A DNA stretch of 64,000 nt from Trichobilharzia regenti (GCA_944472135.2 OX235270.1:138461632-138525631); one strand, 5' to 3'; shown: positions 1 through 11,504, numbered from the stretch's first letter. Numbers and translations are program-made. The notes: generated from the sequence alone by a model not told the origin.

Positions 1-7
1 ATTCACA

Positions 8-12
<5 letters not shown>

Positions 13-62
<50 letters not shown>
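13..62. repeat. (TA)n microsatellite
   Basis: A pure alternating TA tract of about 50 bp at the left edge. It is the longest simple repeat in the window. Confidence 0.95.
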
Positions 63-66
<4 letters not shown>

Positions 67-899
67 TTACTAAACAAATAGTAATCATAGTAACAATAAT
101 AATAATAATTTAGCAAATCGTTCAAACAAATGTTTTTTTATAGACTTCTTCATTCATTGTACAACAATGTAGTGTTTTAATGAATCATACAACTGACCTT
201 GATTCAGTTCTTATTTTCGCATCATTTTCAAACTATTTTCTTTTGTGTTTAGATATTTAGACAGATAAAGAGAGAAGTGTGTGGGAAGATGATGTGCCAA
301 GATGAAGAATAAAATGTATATGCGTGTATTCTGATGAATACAATTTCTACATGTATACACCTTTCTATGTATTGCATATATATATATATATATAAACAAG
401 CCAGACTCAAAACAAATTACAACAATTTATGACTTTAACCGAATGAGAATTACTAGTATTATTATTATTTAACCAATTTCATATTCGATTTACATAAAAA
501 GATGTTTGTAGATGTGAATCATTTTTTAAAAGAGAGATGAAAATCAGGGACACTGGCAGACACACACACACATGTATTTTGGATATTTGATACATATTTC
601 TCTTAAAGGTACAAGAAACGATCCGGTATGCGCACACGCACGCCCACACAGACACAAATACCGAATTGCAGAACAATTCAAGTGAAAACACCGCATAATA
701 TTGGCATAAAACAACAGTTAACTGTGTGGTTTTTTTTTATTTCAAAATGAAGAGTTATTGTGTTTTTCTTTCTTGAAAAATAAAAATACCTGCCCAGAAA
801 GATTTCAACAAACACATGATACATAGTTGTGCATTTTGTGAAGATATCTTGAATCATGTGGAAAAAAGCATCTGCTTAGCGAAGTATATATTGTTTCAA
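63..899. other. Intronic AT-rich sequence, no gene
   Basis: Low-complexity AT-rich DNA with short microsatellites: alternating TA at about 378-394 and a CA tract at about 559-572. The open frames here are short, lysine- and isoleucine-rich and have no recognisable domain. Confidence 0.6.
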
Positions 900-904
900 G
901 TGTG

Positions 905-1060
905 ACCACATATTGGTGTCACTTAGAGAAGTATTGGAAGCTGCCAGGGATTACTGGACCTCTGTTTCGTCCTGGTTTCGGACTCATCAACAGTACTCAC
1001 CAGGACCACCCGATTACAAGCCAAGCACGTAGACTATTCAGCTTAAAAGTGCTATGCAAG
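905..1060 (-). repeat. Hammerhead-repeat remnant
   Basis: On the minus strand, 951-996 has the layout of the hammerhead found in other repeats of this window: GTACTG, then TTGATGAG, a stem II with TCC/GGA closing, CGAAAC, and a GTC cleavage triplet followed by CAGTAA. The first core base is T instead of C, which should impair cleavage. The adjoining tRNA-like part is strongly decayed. Confidence 0.6.
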
Positions 1061-2233
1061 TTTGAGGATAGACAGAAGAAGAAACATATCGGCCTAAAGT
1101 GGTACCTAATATCCTGATTCGTTGGCAAACATAAATTTAGGCGAACATGGAATACTAACTCAAGAGTAACGTTGAAACGACCAATGAGTTGAAGCCGTGG
1201 TTTTCCCAGGAAAACATTTATTTACGAGAAAAATACACATAATAATAATGAAACAACTCAATCCTGACCTTAATCCTAATCCCAACCTTAACCCTGGCGT
1301 GAAATCAATCTCTTGTCTTAACAATACTAAGAAACGGGATAGGGATGTAATTTAAACCTCAATTTGTACACAGTGTTCAAATTGACGCTGTAATAAACGG
1401 TAGCTTCTGTGAATCAAAGGTCATTGGTGCATTCTCACTCCATTGTCGTTATTCTTTGCAATAGTCAAATCAAATTCACTACTTGTAAGTTATACACAGA
1501 CAGGAGTGAAAACTCACAACGGTATCCGCTGGACGCTCAGAATATTCAGAATAAAAATATGTGATCGATTTGATAGCTAGGACGGCAGTCAAAGAAGCAA
1601 GCACAAATGGATGGTAGTAATGCTACTCGGTTGACTTATGTAGCTGGAGAGCACTTAACTTGACCAGTGGTCCTTGCTAGTGAGATATTAATGACTGAAA
1701 TACCGGACAACCATTTTAGGCAGAGCTCATCAGTAGTAGTGTATCGAGTTTAACTCCGCTTAATTACCAGAATTTTGGTTATTTGAACTGAGCCAGTATT
1801 CTGAAGCTGACGTGACTATGGACGTTCATCATACGAGTCGAAAATTTAACTTCCTTTCTAGATATAAAATCCTAGAGGATCTCCCAATTTTTTCATATGT
1901 TGCAACCAGACTGGTAAATGTACATTGGTGTAACAATCCTATTAGCTAGTTTATGCTTAATTTGAGTCATAATTATTAGCCAATGACTGACAAATATCCA
2001 CTGAATTCAATCGCTACTCTGTATGCTTCTTGATATCTTCTGAGACGAAATTTTACCTGATAAATCACTAATGAAGAGAAAACAGGCGTTTCTTGCTTAC
2101 CCGACATAATTCCCACTTTTCTAGTACATTTGTTTGTATGTTTCTTGATGTAACTACTTTGGTATTCAGCCTTCATCAAGGAATTGCGAATAAGTATTCA
2201 AATTACCTATCCTCACTATCACAAACTGCTTAG
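1061..2233. other. Intronic sequence, nothing recognised
   Basis: No coding or RNA feature seen. Positions 1262-1297 hold a short CCTAA/CCTTAA-rich degenerate run that looks like decayed telomere-type repeat. Confidence 0.5.
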
Positions 2234-2438
2234 TTTTTTTTTCTTTCACGTTTCCAGTGGAACATAGGGCCTGTAGCAGTGTTTAATTTTACAAGATGGG
2301 GTTGCTAACCTCATGCCCAAGCCTTCCTCTTTACCAGTCTCATTACTGGTTTAGCAAGGTAGAGGAGTGGGTCGGTCGGGAATCGAACCCCGGACCATGT
2401 GCATGGTGGGCGAGCGTCTTAACCGCCGTGCCACCGAT
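2234..2438 (-). repeat. tRNA-headed SINE, family A
   Basis: Read on the minus strand, it starts with a tRNA-like head (A-box region GGCACGGCGGTTAAGACGC, B-box region GGTTCGATTCCC) and ends with a tail GTTCCACTGGAAACGTGAAA followed by an A-run (seen as T on the plus strand at 2234-2242). The same unit occurs at 7783, 47096 and 62592. The head looks tRNA-derived but has no proper acceptor stem, so it is not a tRNA gene. Confidence 0.8.
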
Positions 2439-2559
2439 GGTTACTGGAACTTTTACCACAGTTATTATAATTATGACCAACCACAAAATCTGTATGCACA
2501 TTCTCATCATCCTGATGACTATTCATCAAGACTGGTATAAACTTAGTACTCCTTTGTAA

Positions 2560-3140
2560 GTTTATATATATATATATATATGTCTTCTCTAAGCACACCT
2601 GAATTTTCGTCTTTGCTACTTCTTCTGATAGTTTGTCGGCTTTCACTTGTAAGTCCTCGAGTTTGTGTGCCATTGAAAATAAATCGTTCGCGAAGTCGAG
2701 ATCTTCCAGAATCTTCTTACTGGTTCAGTACACTCATGTCTTCTCGCTCCCCAAAGTCTTTTGCACACTCCATTCCACCATAGTTAGGAATGTCGTCGAT
2801 GATAGTAGTTAGCCTTGTCTGGCGCTTGTCTTCACTTCATACACTTCTATGAAATTTCTTTTCTTGATCACCTGACATATGGAATAGTCATATAGCTACT
2901 GAATTAGGCAGCTAAATATTTCGTTCACTCCACAATGTTGGATTAGTTTCCAAATAACTTCTCGGTCAACGCTATCAAAGGCCTTTCCAAAGTCGATGAA
3001 GTTGAGGTAGAGATGCGACAAGCACCCTATGCTTTGTTCGATAATGATGCATAGAGTTGCACATGAATTGCTTCACCATGAATCTAACTTGCTCCTGGCA
3101 GTGGAGTTCTGCATCAAGTGCATCGGAATAAGAGGAGGCA
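2560..3140 (-). pseudogene. RTE-type LINE reverse transcriptase fragment
   Basis: A minus-strand translation of about 2935-3010 gives FIDFGKAFDSVDREVIWKL, which is reverse transcriptase motif A of the RTE clade. Toward lower coordinates, 2582-2673 encodes MAHKLEDLQVKADKLSEEVA, the segment that follows the FADD box in the other copies. The sequence between the two is deleted and frame-shifted. An AT microsatellite lies at 2563-2581. This is a dead retrotransposon fragment inside the intron. Confidence 0.8.
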
Positions 3141-4440
3141 AAGCTACATAAGACAAGTTATCAGGTCGTGTGAATGCACTGGTGTGGTGATGAACAAAAA
3201 ATTAATTGTGCCTCCAAACATCCTCCAGTTAATAAAACTGTACTATTACCGTGTTGTATCTAGTAAAACCTTATGTAAATAATCATTAGAGACCTTGAAT
3301 TCAAATAAGAGATGGTGGACAAATTGTCAATAAATACACAGTTGCAGTAGATTTCAACTAGAATAGCCTCGATTACTACGCATTATAGGTTTAGTTATGT
3401 ATGGTACATGATATTATTGATTAGAGAATTAGTTTCTTAGTAGTTCTTTTACTACAACCATTTTTTTGTTTTTACATCTGACTAATATTTTTTTCCAAAT
3501 GTTAAGTAGATTAAAGTAAAAAAAAACACAGTAAATCAACTCCCTCCATGTCAACATTGTCATCGGTTTGAAACAAAGAAAGCGGGAGAAAATGTCTTTG
3601 TCACTTGAATTCTCTGTTTGTGTGTGTGTGTGTGTGTGCGTGGATACGACTGGGTGTGATTATGTGAGGCGGTGGGTGTATGTTTGAACACAGTGATTTC
3701 AACAAAGTCCCAGTAATAAAAACATTAAAATAAGATTGTCTGAATATGGTGGTTAGAGTTATTTGGTTTGTCTCCTATTACCTGGAGATTTTCATTGACG
3801 TCAGTGTTACATAATTAATCATGAATAATAGAATATATAGACGTAGTACGTCTATGTGAAGAACAGCATAACATTATTATAATAGTGGAGTAGTGGTGAG
3901 TGGGTGGGAGAGCAGCGGAATTAATAAAAGTTTGTGTATCCACGTTAAGTTGGTAATGTAGTTATGTCGCTAAGGTTAATTTACTAAGTTCTTTTTCTTC
4001 TTCTCATTAAATAACAATTTAACTTTCGCGCGCTTCAAATAGTAAGCTGCAAATTCAAAATTGTACGGTGAACAGTTGACATATGTATCAGAGCATTTGT
4101 ATTTATTGAGAAAATCCGTTGCTTGTCAACGAGAACTTTTGGGACTAATGTTAGCGGATGTGATGGATAACCACTGAAGGGTTGAATAAAAGTCTGTGTA
4201 TCTGGTAGGAATCACACCAGTGCTTTGAAGTTTACTAGTTTGGCCCCCTGTTACATGAACTACGAGACGTATCACAGACAGTGTGTGTAGCGATTTCAGT
4301 TGAATGATGACCTGGTTGGCTGAGTCGACAGAAGTGACAGGATAGTAATTTGGATAGAATCCCGTCTGCACCACACAAATGACTAGATGTGTGACACTAG
4401 TTACTACTTACCTCATAATCTTATGCAGTCCTCCAGGAGG
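3141..4440. other. Intronic sequence with a (TG)n tract
   Basis: No gene recognised. A TG microsatellite runs over about 3619-3640. The 82-codon open frame at 4126-4374 on the minus strand has no recognisable domain and no sign of being an exon. Confidence 0.5.
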
Positions 4441-4444
4441 TCAT

Positions 4445-4620
4445 TCGGCGGTCAGAATAGCCTAGTGGTATAGTCTATGACTTCAACAGTGAGTAATGTG
4501 GGTTCGAATCTCAAAGATGACATGAGCTCCTTCAAGAATGCGGATGTGCCTTGCTGGCTGGTGAGTGCTAGCAAGCTGGAAACCTAGGTCCAATTACCAA
4601 GAACCACCTTAAAACAACAA
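4445..4620 (+). repeat. tRNA-headed repeat, third family
   Basis: An A-box-like TAGCCTAGTGGTATAGTCTA is followed about 30 bp later by the B-box GGGTTCGAATCTC, then a tail unlike those of SINE families A and B. A similar head and tail is seen near 57.7 kb. This suggests a Pol III-type SINE with few copies here. The family assignment is tentative. Confidence 0.5.
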
Positions 4621-5325
4621 TTAGGAGTCTGCTGGTTGATTTCTCACTGTCGTTCAAATTTTAATCTTATCTTCAGTTATCACCCGATAAACAAAATTGA
4701 TTATATCTTGTTCATTTAGAAAGTCACACTTATTTTCAAAATTAGTTTACTGTTTCCTCTGCCTACATATTTTGTGCTTGGCAAAGGTGAGTAAAGATCA
4801 TTAAAAAAACAATAAATTTAAAATACAGGCAACAACAACAGTTTGATTTGGAGGTAAATTTATTGATTTTGATGCTTTTACAAAATAGACAAGAGTTGTA
4901 TGACCCAAAGTTAAATGAGGACATGGTACTATTGCATTCACTGAGGGTGTTATGCAAATAAACAGAACACTAAAATTTACGTCTGCTAATAAATAAAGCT
5001 TTTCATAAAGATCTGTAGCATACCTCAAGTAGTATATTTTTATTCTCAAAAAAACTAAATAAAGTTAACCAACAATAGGTGATTCCTTCCAATCTCTTTA
5101 GAAACACTGTCGAAATATATATTTGTAGGATAATATGAGTTCATTTTATTTCATGGATCCTCTTCAACTGCCTACATCCCAGACGAAATCAAATTATAAG
5201 TCGAAAAATGTTCCAACATGCTTTTATACAACTGCTTTGAGAAAGTGAAAGCAACATCATACTACAAAATGATGTAAGTAGACAAATTATACAGGTTTGA
5301 AAGGCCATCTACTTATAGTATTCAA
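4621..5325. other. Intronic sequence, nothing recognised
   Basis: AT-rich DNA with short open frames only. Two overlapping minus-strand frames at 4763-5049 have composition typical of random AT-rich sequence. Confidence 0.5.
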
Positions 5326-5725
5326 GTATTGGTTTGTAGGGATTTGGATGACTGGTTACAGGATTTCATCCTGAGTTGACATTGATTAGAGAGCCATTGG
5401 AAAGCTAGCTGGGAATACTAGACAACTGTTTCGTCCTAGTGTGTGACTGTCCAGCGGTACGCACCCACGGGTCTCGAACCAAGGACCTTCACGATATCGT
5501 AAATTGGTAGAAGTTAGAATTCATGGGTCATTGGTTCGGGTCCCAGTGGCTTAATGGTATACGTGCTCGCCTTGTAACCAGAAGGTCCTGGGTTCGAACC
5601 CATGGTGGTGGGTTCTTACAGCTGAAGAGTCAAAATAACTAAGACGAAACAGCTGTGCAGTAATTCCAGGTTTTCCAGTGGTTCTCTAACGAATGTCAAC
5701 TCATGATGAAATTATTATATTATTA
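5326..5725. repeat. Head-to-head pair of hammerhead repeats
   Basis: The left half (about 5326-5490) is a minus-strand copy: the 3' end of the repeat (TTTGTAGGGATTTGG on the plus strand), a decayed hammerhead at 5416-5460 and the start of the tRNA-like part. The right half (about 5510-5725) is a plus-strand copy with A-box at about 5549 and B-box GGTTCGAACCC at about 5591, a hammerhead-like stretch at 5616-5663, then the usual tail. The two halves meet through their 5' regions. Similar pairs occur at 7.1, 32.8, 35.5, 52.1 and 56.5 kb. Confidence 0.75.
5616..5663 (+). ncRNA. Degenerate hammerhead ribozyme motif
   Basis: The order CTGAAGAG, stem II, CGAAAC, short stem III, CAGTAA is kept, but stem I has one mismatch and the cleavage triplet reads GTG. 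A G at the cleavage position is not tolerated by hammerheads, so self-cleavage is unlikely. Confidence 0.5.
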
Positions 5726-5739
5726 TTATTGTATCCTTT

Positions 5740-6125
5740 AGTTCCTAGAGGAACATAGGGCTTCAGCTGCGCATCTCCATTGCCTTCGGTTTCCTGACAA
5801 CTTTTTCACCCCTCTCCAAGTCTGCCCACATGCTTTCATCTCCTCTTCATATGACCTCCCCCAAGTCACCCTTGCACTGACGACCAACTCGCCGCTTCCC
5901 TTTCGGGTTCCACTCGAGCGATGGCTTGTCTAGTGATGTCACTTGATGGTTCCCTCAGCGTATGGCCAATCCATCTCCATTTCTTTCTGCCTATTTGTTT
6001 CACAATCGGTTCCTGATTGGTTCGCTCCCAGAGATCCCTGTTGCTGATCTTTTCTGGCCATCTGATAAAAGTTGGGCAAAGTTCAGATTTCTCTTGAAAA
6101 CAAGGTCTGACTAGAGACAAAATAC
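5740..6125 (-). pseudogene. RTE-type LINE 3' end
   Basis: The minus strand encodes a stretch with [19 protein letters not shown] and [12 protein letters not shown], then [16 protein letters not shown]. This is the C-terminal region found after the reverse transcriptase in RTE-clade elements. Downstream it ends in the family tail TATGTTCCTCTAGGAAC. Only about 380 bp is present, so the copy is 5'-truncated as expected for LINEs. Confidence 0.85.
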
Positions 6126-7084
6126 GATATCGAACAACCGAGTGAATTTATACACATGATGATGGAGAGTTAAAGAGGATGGAGGTCAATTGTGAAGTAA
6201 AATTATAACAGACCAAACAATTGAGTAAATTTGGAAATGAAGTTGCAAGTTCAACTCAGTAAGTGAAAATCACAATCACAGTTGCATGTAATACAAAAGC
6301 TCATGAACAAAACAATTACAGATATCATGGTATTGAGAGTTTAGTCGGACTATCTCTCTGCTTACGGAGGTTGGGTCGAAGTCTTTTGATAGCAATGACT
6401 TAGGCACACTGAGGTAACCCTGGTTTTCTTTGTGTTTTGATTATTCTGAAAGCTTGATTCGTTTCTACTATGTCTGGTGTAAATTAGGTGTCTGGCAACT
6501 GCACATGAAAACGTTTACCTATTTTGCATACGCATACTTAGGGATATGCTAAGAGAACCTAGTAGACGCTCTCCTCTCAGTCCTTTGTATGTACTTGCTG
6601 ACTCAGGTGCAGATAAATTGATAAATGCAGTTGTATTTGATACGAACAGGATACTTATCTACTTGTGAATACGTTAACGAGCATACAGTACCGTAAAGTG
6701 TAATACATAAATTCACTAACTTGTTCGATCTCGAAATTCGTCTCTAATCAGTCTTTATTTTCAAGCGATATCGTAACTCCGTTCCACCCTCCTGTTTAAT
6801 TTGACTTTAAGTAGTTGGTCTTTTAACACTGAATACTTAGTCTACTCATATCATTTTTTAGAATGACGTTGCTTACACTTTCTATTTATACCTCGAAGCC
6901 GTGGTAAAATGTATGTTGAAACATTTTTTCGACTTGTAATTGGATTTTGTTTAGGATGTAGGCAGCTGAAGAGAATCCACGAAATGAGATGAGCTCGTAT
7001 TATCCTGCAAATTAATTCATTCTTTTTTTGTTCAAAATAACAAAGGGAACTGTCTGTATGAAACACAGCTAAAATAGATGTACG
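6126..7084. other. Intronic sequence, nothing recognised
   Basis: No coding, RNA or repeat family recognised. The 71-codon minus-strand frame at 6851-7066 shows no domain. Confidence 0.5.
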
Positions 7085-7463
7085 CAGCCACCGGGATTCG
7101 AACCTAGGACCTTCTGGTCACAAGGCAAGCTAGCTCATAGATGATTAAGCCACTGGGACCCAATCCAATGGCCCACGAATTCTGACTTCTGCCAATTCAC
7201 GACATAGCGCAACCGCTAGCCAATGTCTACGGCGAGTATTTGTCCTCACACCCAACTAGCTGCACCCTACTGGTCACGACTTCTCACTAGAACCACAGGT
7301 AACTACCAACCAGGATGGGGCAAGTCGTTAGTGAGCATCTCATTGATATTCAAGAGTACTTACTAGCGACTTGCCCCATTCTGGTAGGTAGTTACCTGTG
7401 GTTATAGTGAGAAGTCGTGACCAGTAGGGTGCAGCTAGTCGGGTGTGAGGACAAATACTCGCC
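7085..7463. repeat. Hammerhead-repeat 5' region folded into an inverted repeat
   Basis: A tRNA-like part lies on the minus strand at about 7088-7165 (B-box as GGATTCGAACC on the plus strand) and continues into the 5' region of the repeat. That 5' region then turns back on itself: 7231-7327 and 7367-7463 are 97-bp arms with four mismatches and a 39-bp spacer. The hammerhead itself is missing from both sides. Confidence 0.85.
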
Positions 7464-7599
7464 TACACTAGTGTATGTCATTATTCCGGCAATTGCGTAT
7501 CATATGTTGACTTAATCCTTATTATTAGTCTTTGTTCCTATTTGGTCTCTAATTTCATGACTTCTCTGTGAAAGTGTGTGTGTGATAAAAGTAATAATA

Positions 7600-8415
7600 T
7601 GTCGTTTTATGATGTCATTTTGTTTGAGTTAGTCAGGGTGATTCATAACCTTGGACTGTTTGCAGGAAGCGCTGGTATGTGATTCTTGTGGATAGAGTTT
7701 TTGATGTCACCTTGTTGTGAATATGCTGCTTAATTCTTATGTACTTCTTACATCTGAATTTTGGTTAACTAATTCTGTCCTGTGTGCGTCGGTGGCATAG
7801 CGGTTAGGACGCTCGCCGACCATGCACATGGTCCGGGGTTCGATCGCCGGCCGACGAACTCCCTTATCTCGCTAGGCCAGAAATAATGCTGGTAAAGAGG
7901 AAAGGTTGAGCATGAGGCTAACAGTCCCATCCTGTAAAATAAAGACTGCTACAGAAACTCCAAACCACTAGCTTGAAGCCCTATGTTCCACTGGGGAACG
8001 TGAAGGAAAAAAGAATTTCGTTCTACTAAACTTGCTTTGTAATAGAAAGTACTCTTGACTGTATAGCTGCCTAACGGTAGTGTCGGGGTGATTTGGAGTC
8101 TTTGGTGTCACTGTTGTTCAATATAAGTATTGGTGTAACGACGAATAGCTATCTTTTAGCTGTGGTTTGTGAGTTTTGTGACCGTGCACCTCTGAAGGAA
8201 GTTTTGAACAGGTATACAGTATGATGCGGAGATCGGTTTCCTGTCTTCACATCATAACGGTTCGTTTTTGAGCATAACGATGTATAACACTGGATTCCGG
8301 GATGCACAATTCGTGTGGGGTTCGAACGCAAGAAATTGCTGCTATAAGGCTCATTCTTATGCCATTCAGTCACTGTGACTTGATGTAATAGCCTATGATA
8401 TCCAACTTCTGCCAA
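7600..8415 (+). repeat. Unidentified interspersed repeat, interrupted by a SINE
   Basis: Segments such as TTTGGTTAACTAATT, GACTGTATAGCTGCCT and GAGTCTTTGGTGT recur in the same order at 27.34-28.09 kb and partly at 51.7-52.0 kb. No coding frame or terminal repeat is visible. The 88-codon minus-strand frame at 8149-8415 is contained in it. A family A SINE splits this copy. The orientation given is arbitrary. Confidence 0.55.
7783..8012 (+). repeat. tRNA-headed SINE, family A (well preserved)
   Basis: A-box region TGGCATAGCGGTTAGGACGC and B-box region GGGGTTCGATCGCC are about 35 bp apart. The body contains the family motifs AAAGGTTGAGCATGAGGC and CTGCTACAGAAACT, and the 3' end reads GAAGCCCTATGTTCCACTGG, closing in an A-run. 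That 3' end matches the tail of the RTE LINEs in this window, which suggests mobilisation by their machinery. Confidence 0.85.
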
Positions 8416-8420
8416 TGTGC

Positions 8421-8446
8421 GATATATATATATATATATATATATA
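8421..8446. repeat. (TA)n microsatellite
   Basis: An alternating TA tract of about 26 bp. Confidence 0.9.
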
Positions 8447-8519
8447 GCTCAACCACCATCGAGTGTCACCGCCTCGTATTCACAACTGTAACCAATCAAA
8501 TACCTGCAAACCTTTTCTA

Positions 8520-8900
8520 GATAATTATTCTGATGCTCACTAGCGGCTGGCTCCATGCAGGAAGTTAACTGGAGTTCTAGTCAGCAGTCGTAACCAGTGG
8601 GTTCCAGCAAGTTAGGTAAGAGAACAGTTACTCGCTTATGAAATTGGTTGGTGTTAGGTCAAAATATTTAGCGAGTTGGACGAAGATGAAATTCATGGGC
8701 CGCTGGATTGGATCAGTGTGACTGAATATTCTACGAGCTCGCCTTGTATCTGAAAGGTCCTAGGTTTCGAGTCCCAGTAGTTGCGTAGTGCAGAATAGTT
8801 CACAACTAGGATGAGACAGCCTATTAATACCGCTTGGTTTCCCAATGGATCTCCAACTGACGTCAGCTAATGGTCGAACCTGTAGCCAATCAATTCATCG
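8520..8900 (+). repeat. Hammerhead repeat, decayed copy
   Basis: The 5' region (CTCACTAGCGGCTGGC, then the GTCGTAACCAGTGGG segment) is followed by a decayed tRNA-like part at about 8695-8785 and a hammerhead-like segment at 8784-8830 with ACTAGGATGAGAC in place of ACTAGGACGAAAC. The tail TCTCCAACTGACGTCAGCT is recognisable. The ribozyme core is broken. Confidence 0.7.
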
Positions 8901-8989
8901 CAAAAACCAAATGGTGAACGTTTTCATTCCTCCTATACCTTTAAACTGACACATGGTTGGTGTAAATTTGATGTGACAATTACATATTA

Positions 8990-9200
8990 GTTGGAGGACT
9001 TCATCATTAGCTTACTACAGTTAGAGAATCACTGGAAAACCTGGAAGTACTGGACAGCCATTTCATCCTAGTTTGGGACTGTTCATCAGTACGCAACACC
9101 TTCTGGTTACAAGACGAGCTCAAAGACCATTGAACCACTGGAACCCGATCCAATGCTCAGCATTTGAATTCTAACTTCTGCCAATTCACGACATAGCGCG
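8990..9200 (-). repeat. Hammerhead repeat, minus-strand copy
   Basis: Tail, hammerhead and tRNA-like part appear in that plus-strand order, so the copy is on the minus strand. The hammerhead at 9047-9092 keeps a perfect 6-bp stem I (GTACTG with CAGTAC) and stem II, but the core reads ATGAACAG and TGAAAT, so it should be inactive. Confidence 0.75.
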
Positions 9201-9225
9201 ACTATTTCGCAATGTCTTCTTCCAT

Positions 9226-9295
9226 GATAAATCACAGTGTTGTACAGTAATACTACTGTTGTACAGTTAATATTACTGTACAACAATGATTTATC
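9226..9295. repeat. Short inverted repeat
   Basis: GATAAATCA and TGTTGTACAGTAAT on the left are matched in inverted order by ATTACTGTACAACA and TGATTTATC on the right, with a small bulge. This gives a stem of about 24 bp with a loop of about 20 nt. It is of unknown origin and could be a minimal foldback. Confidence 0.7.
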
Positions 9296-9404
9296 AAAAT
9301 AAAATCTTATCCATAATTGAGTTATACTCTACCACAGTGCTCAAGTGTTATACTTATATCTTCTTTCATGAGTTATTGTCTCGCCTTCAACTTGCTGTAC
9401 TCTA

Positions 9405-10025
9405 CTCGTCACTGCTTCCCACTACAGGAGGACGGAACTGATGAGGATATCAAGGCCGGAATCTGAAAAGCAAGACAAGCTTTCATTACTCTTAAGTCTG
9501 TTTGGAGGTCAACAGCACTCAGCATCCAAAACAAGATCAAAATTTTCAACTCCATTGTGAAGTCAGCCAGTGCTACTATACGGATCAGGGACCTGGCCAG
9601 CGCGTCATAAAGAGCATCTCAAACAAACTTCAGACCTTCATTAACAGTTGTCTCCGGTCAATACTCAAGATTAGATGGCCAGAAAAGATCAGCGACCGTG
9701 TGAGATCTCTGGGAGCGAACCAACCAGGAACCGATTGTGAAACAAATAGGCAGGAAGAAATGGAGATGGATTGGCCATACACTAAGGAAACTATCAAGTG
9801 ATATCACTAGACAAGCCATCGCTCGAGGGGAACCCGAAAGGGAAGCGGCGAGTTGGTCGTCAGTGCAAGGGTGACTTGCGGGAGGTCATATGAAGAGGAG
9901 ATGAAAGCATGTAGGCAGACTTGGAGAGGGGTGAAAAAGTTGGCGGAAAACCGAAGGCAATGGAGATGCGCAGCTGAAGCCCATGTTCCTCTAGCAATTA
10001 AAGGTTATAATAATAATATAATAAG
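9405..10025 (+). pseudogene. RTE-type LINE 3' end
   Basis: It starts in the region encoding DEDIKAGI..KARQAFITLKS and continues through LQTFINSCLRSILKIRWPEK to the C-terminal segment ([16 protein letters not shown] in a shifted frame). The 3' untranslated tail has AGTTGGTCGTCAGTGCAAGG and ends at GCTGAAGCCCATGTTCCTCT before an AAT-rich run. Frameshifts break the frame, and the copy is 5'-truncated. Confidence 0.85.
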
Positions 10026-10899
10026 TCAAACTACTGTGTTAAATGGTGGCTTCTACAGTTTTTGTCTCTCTCCATTGACTGTCTGCACAAAGATAGGCTA
10101 TGAAAGTTAGGCTTTAATATATCCCCCTCATAAGCTATTGTTTAGAAATCGCCAAATTGAGAGGCTTCAACTACTTTTGCTATTGTTACGTAACCATTGC
10201 CGGGGGTATAAAGTCATTATCCAAATCAGTGTAGAAACGTTTTTGTTATAAAATTCTATTTTGGTGTAAACGACAAACAAAAGCCATTTTGTGTGTTTTA
10301 TTGACTCCATCAGAGTTAAAGCCACAAATCACAATAAAAAATGTCATAGCTTAGAATATATATATATATATATATATGGATATTTAAAATTAAGATATCG
10401 ATTATTTAATTGGCTTTAAAAAAAGCCTATTGATTGGTTAAGTCTCTTATCGCTACAGCTGCAGGTAATTAGGTTGGAAATCTAAATTTCTCCTAATGTA
10501 TTATTAATATGAAATGTCATCTTTAATTGGCAAGTAACAGGTGCAACTGATTATTCAACCTGTCCAGCAGATTTATTTGTATAATGTGTGCAACGAAATA
10601 TAAATAACACTAAAAAGGATATGGACTATATCACATCATTCTATATATAGATAATTACACAAGCTGTTAAAAAAAAAGATTGACTGAAGATGGAAAAATG
10701 CACTTGGATTCTCCCAAAAGTTTGCTGTCGATCAGTATTCGGTTTGTTAAATCATTGGAGACAATCAACAGTAGTCTGTTAAGGTAGATTCTGAATTTAT
10801 TGATACACGTCAGCTAGACATATCTGCTAGCTAGAAAGAAAGTTATGTTTCGTTCAGGACTCACACCCACATCGCTCAATGCTCTTGCTACAGACCATT
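10026..10899. other. Intronic sequence with an AT microsatellite
   Basis: No gene recognised. An alternating AT tract lies at about 10357-10378. Confidence 0.5.
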
Positions 10900-11130
10900 C
10901 TGATTTTTTGTGTCCCCAGTGGAATATACATCCTTCACGGTTGAGCTTCCAAGTTCCAGTGGTAGTAGTAGTTTTTCTTACTGGGTGGGACCGCTAGCAT
11001 CATGCTTAGCATTTCCTGTTTAACGGGCTAGCTACCTGCCAAAGGGGGTTAGGAAGTACGTTACCTGAGAATCGAATCCATGCCACTTGTGTAGTTGGCA
11101 TGGATTCCACCAGTGAACCATTGGCTCTGT
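10900..11130 (-). repeat. Old tRNA-headed SINE remnant
   Basis: On the plus strand it has the reversed SINE layout: CCAGTGGAATATACATCC, a GGTAGTAGTAG run, GGGTGGGACCGCTAGCATCA, then a decayed head with GAGAATCGAATCC. It is strongly diverged from family A. Confidence 0.5.
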
Positions 11131-11504
11131 AAATGTTACCATAAAGTTACTTGGATTATATGTGACTCCCTGCAGGACACCGTTTGACGAACTGATTTGC
11201 CATTGGTTTAGTTCTTAGTTTTGTATCAATTCTACCGGGAGAGAATCCCCACTGATCATTGGTACTCACCTAAGTAAGGCGTACTTGCGGACTGGTGGCG
11301 ACTGATAGATCCCCTATAACTGCATTGCAAATATACAACCATCGTTTCTCCCCACTCACGAGCTTCTAATCTCCTCTATCAGTGTTTTATCAATACAAAG
11401 TAAACTGTTACACTATTCCAATCAAGAATACTTGATTAAAAGTATAAAAAACTAAAAGCATAATAAAGAAAAGTTCGCATTATTTATGTCTTAGATAAAC
11501 TTAC
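11131..11504. other. Intron start, nothing recognised
   Basis: This is the intron just 3' of the Kazal exon on the minus strand. Apart from the donor at 11504-11499, no feature is seen. Confidence 0.5.

Larger units (their letters stand above)
1..11504 (-). other. Intron downstream of the Kazal exon of the agrin-like gene (partial)
   Basis: The minus-strand exon ending at 11505 is followed by a GTAAGT donor (11504-11499), so everything to the left edge is intron unless an unseen small exon lies within it. I looked for cysteine-rich open stretches with phase-1 splice signals and saw none. Its content is described in the repeat entries below. The intron runs off the window, so its full length is unknown. 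Confidence 0.6.

Noticed and set aside
1700..1800. Minus-strand CTGATGAGCTCTGCC as a hammerhead
   Set aside because: There is no CGAAAC box or matching stem II. It is probably a chance match.
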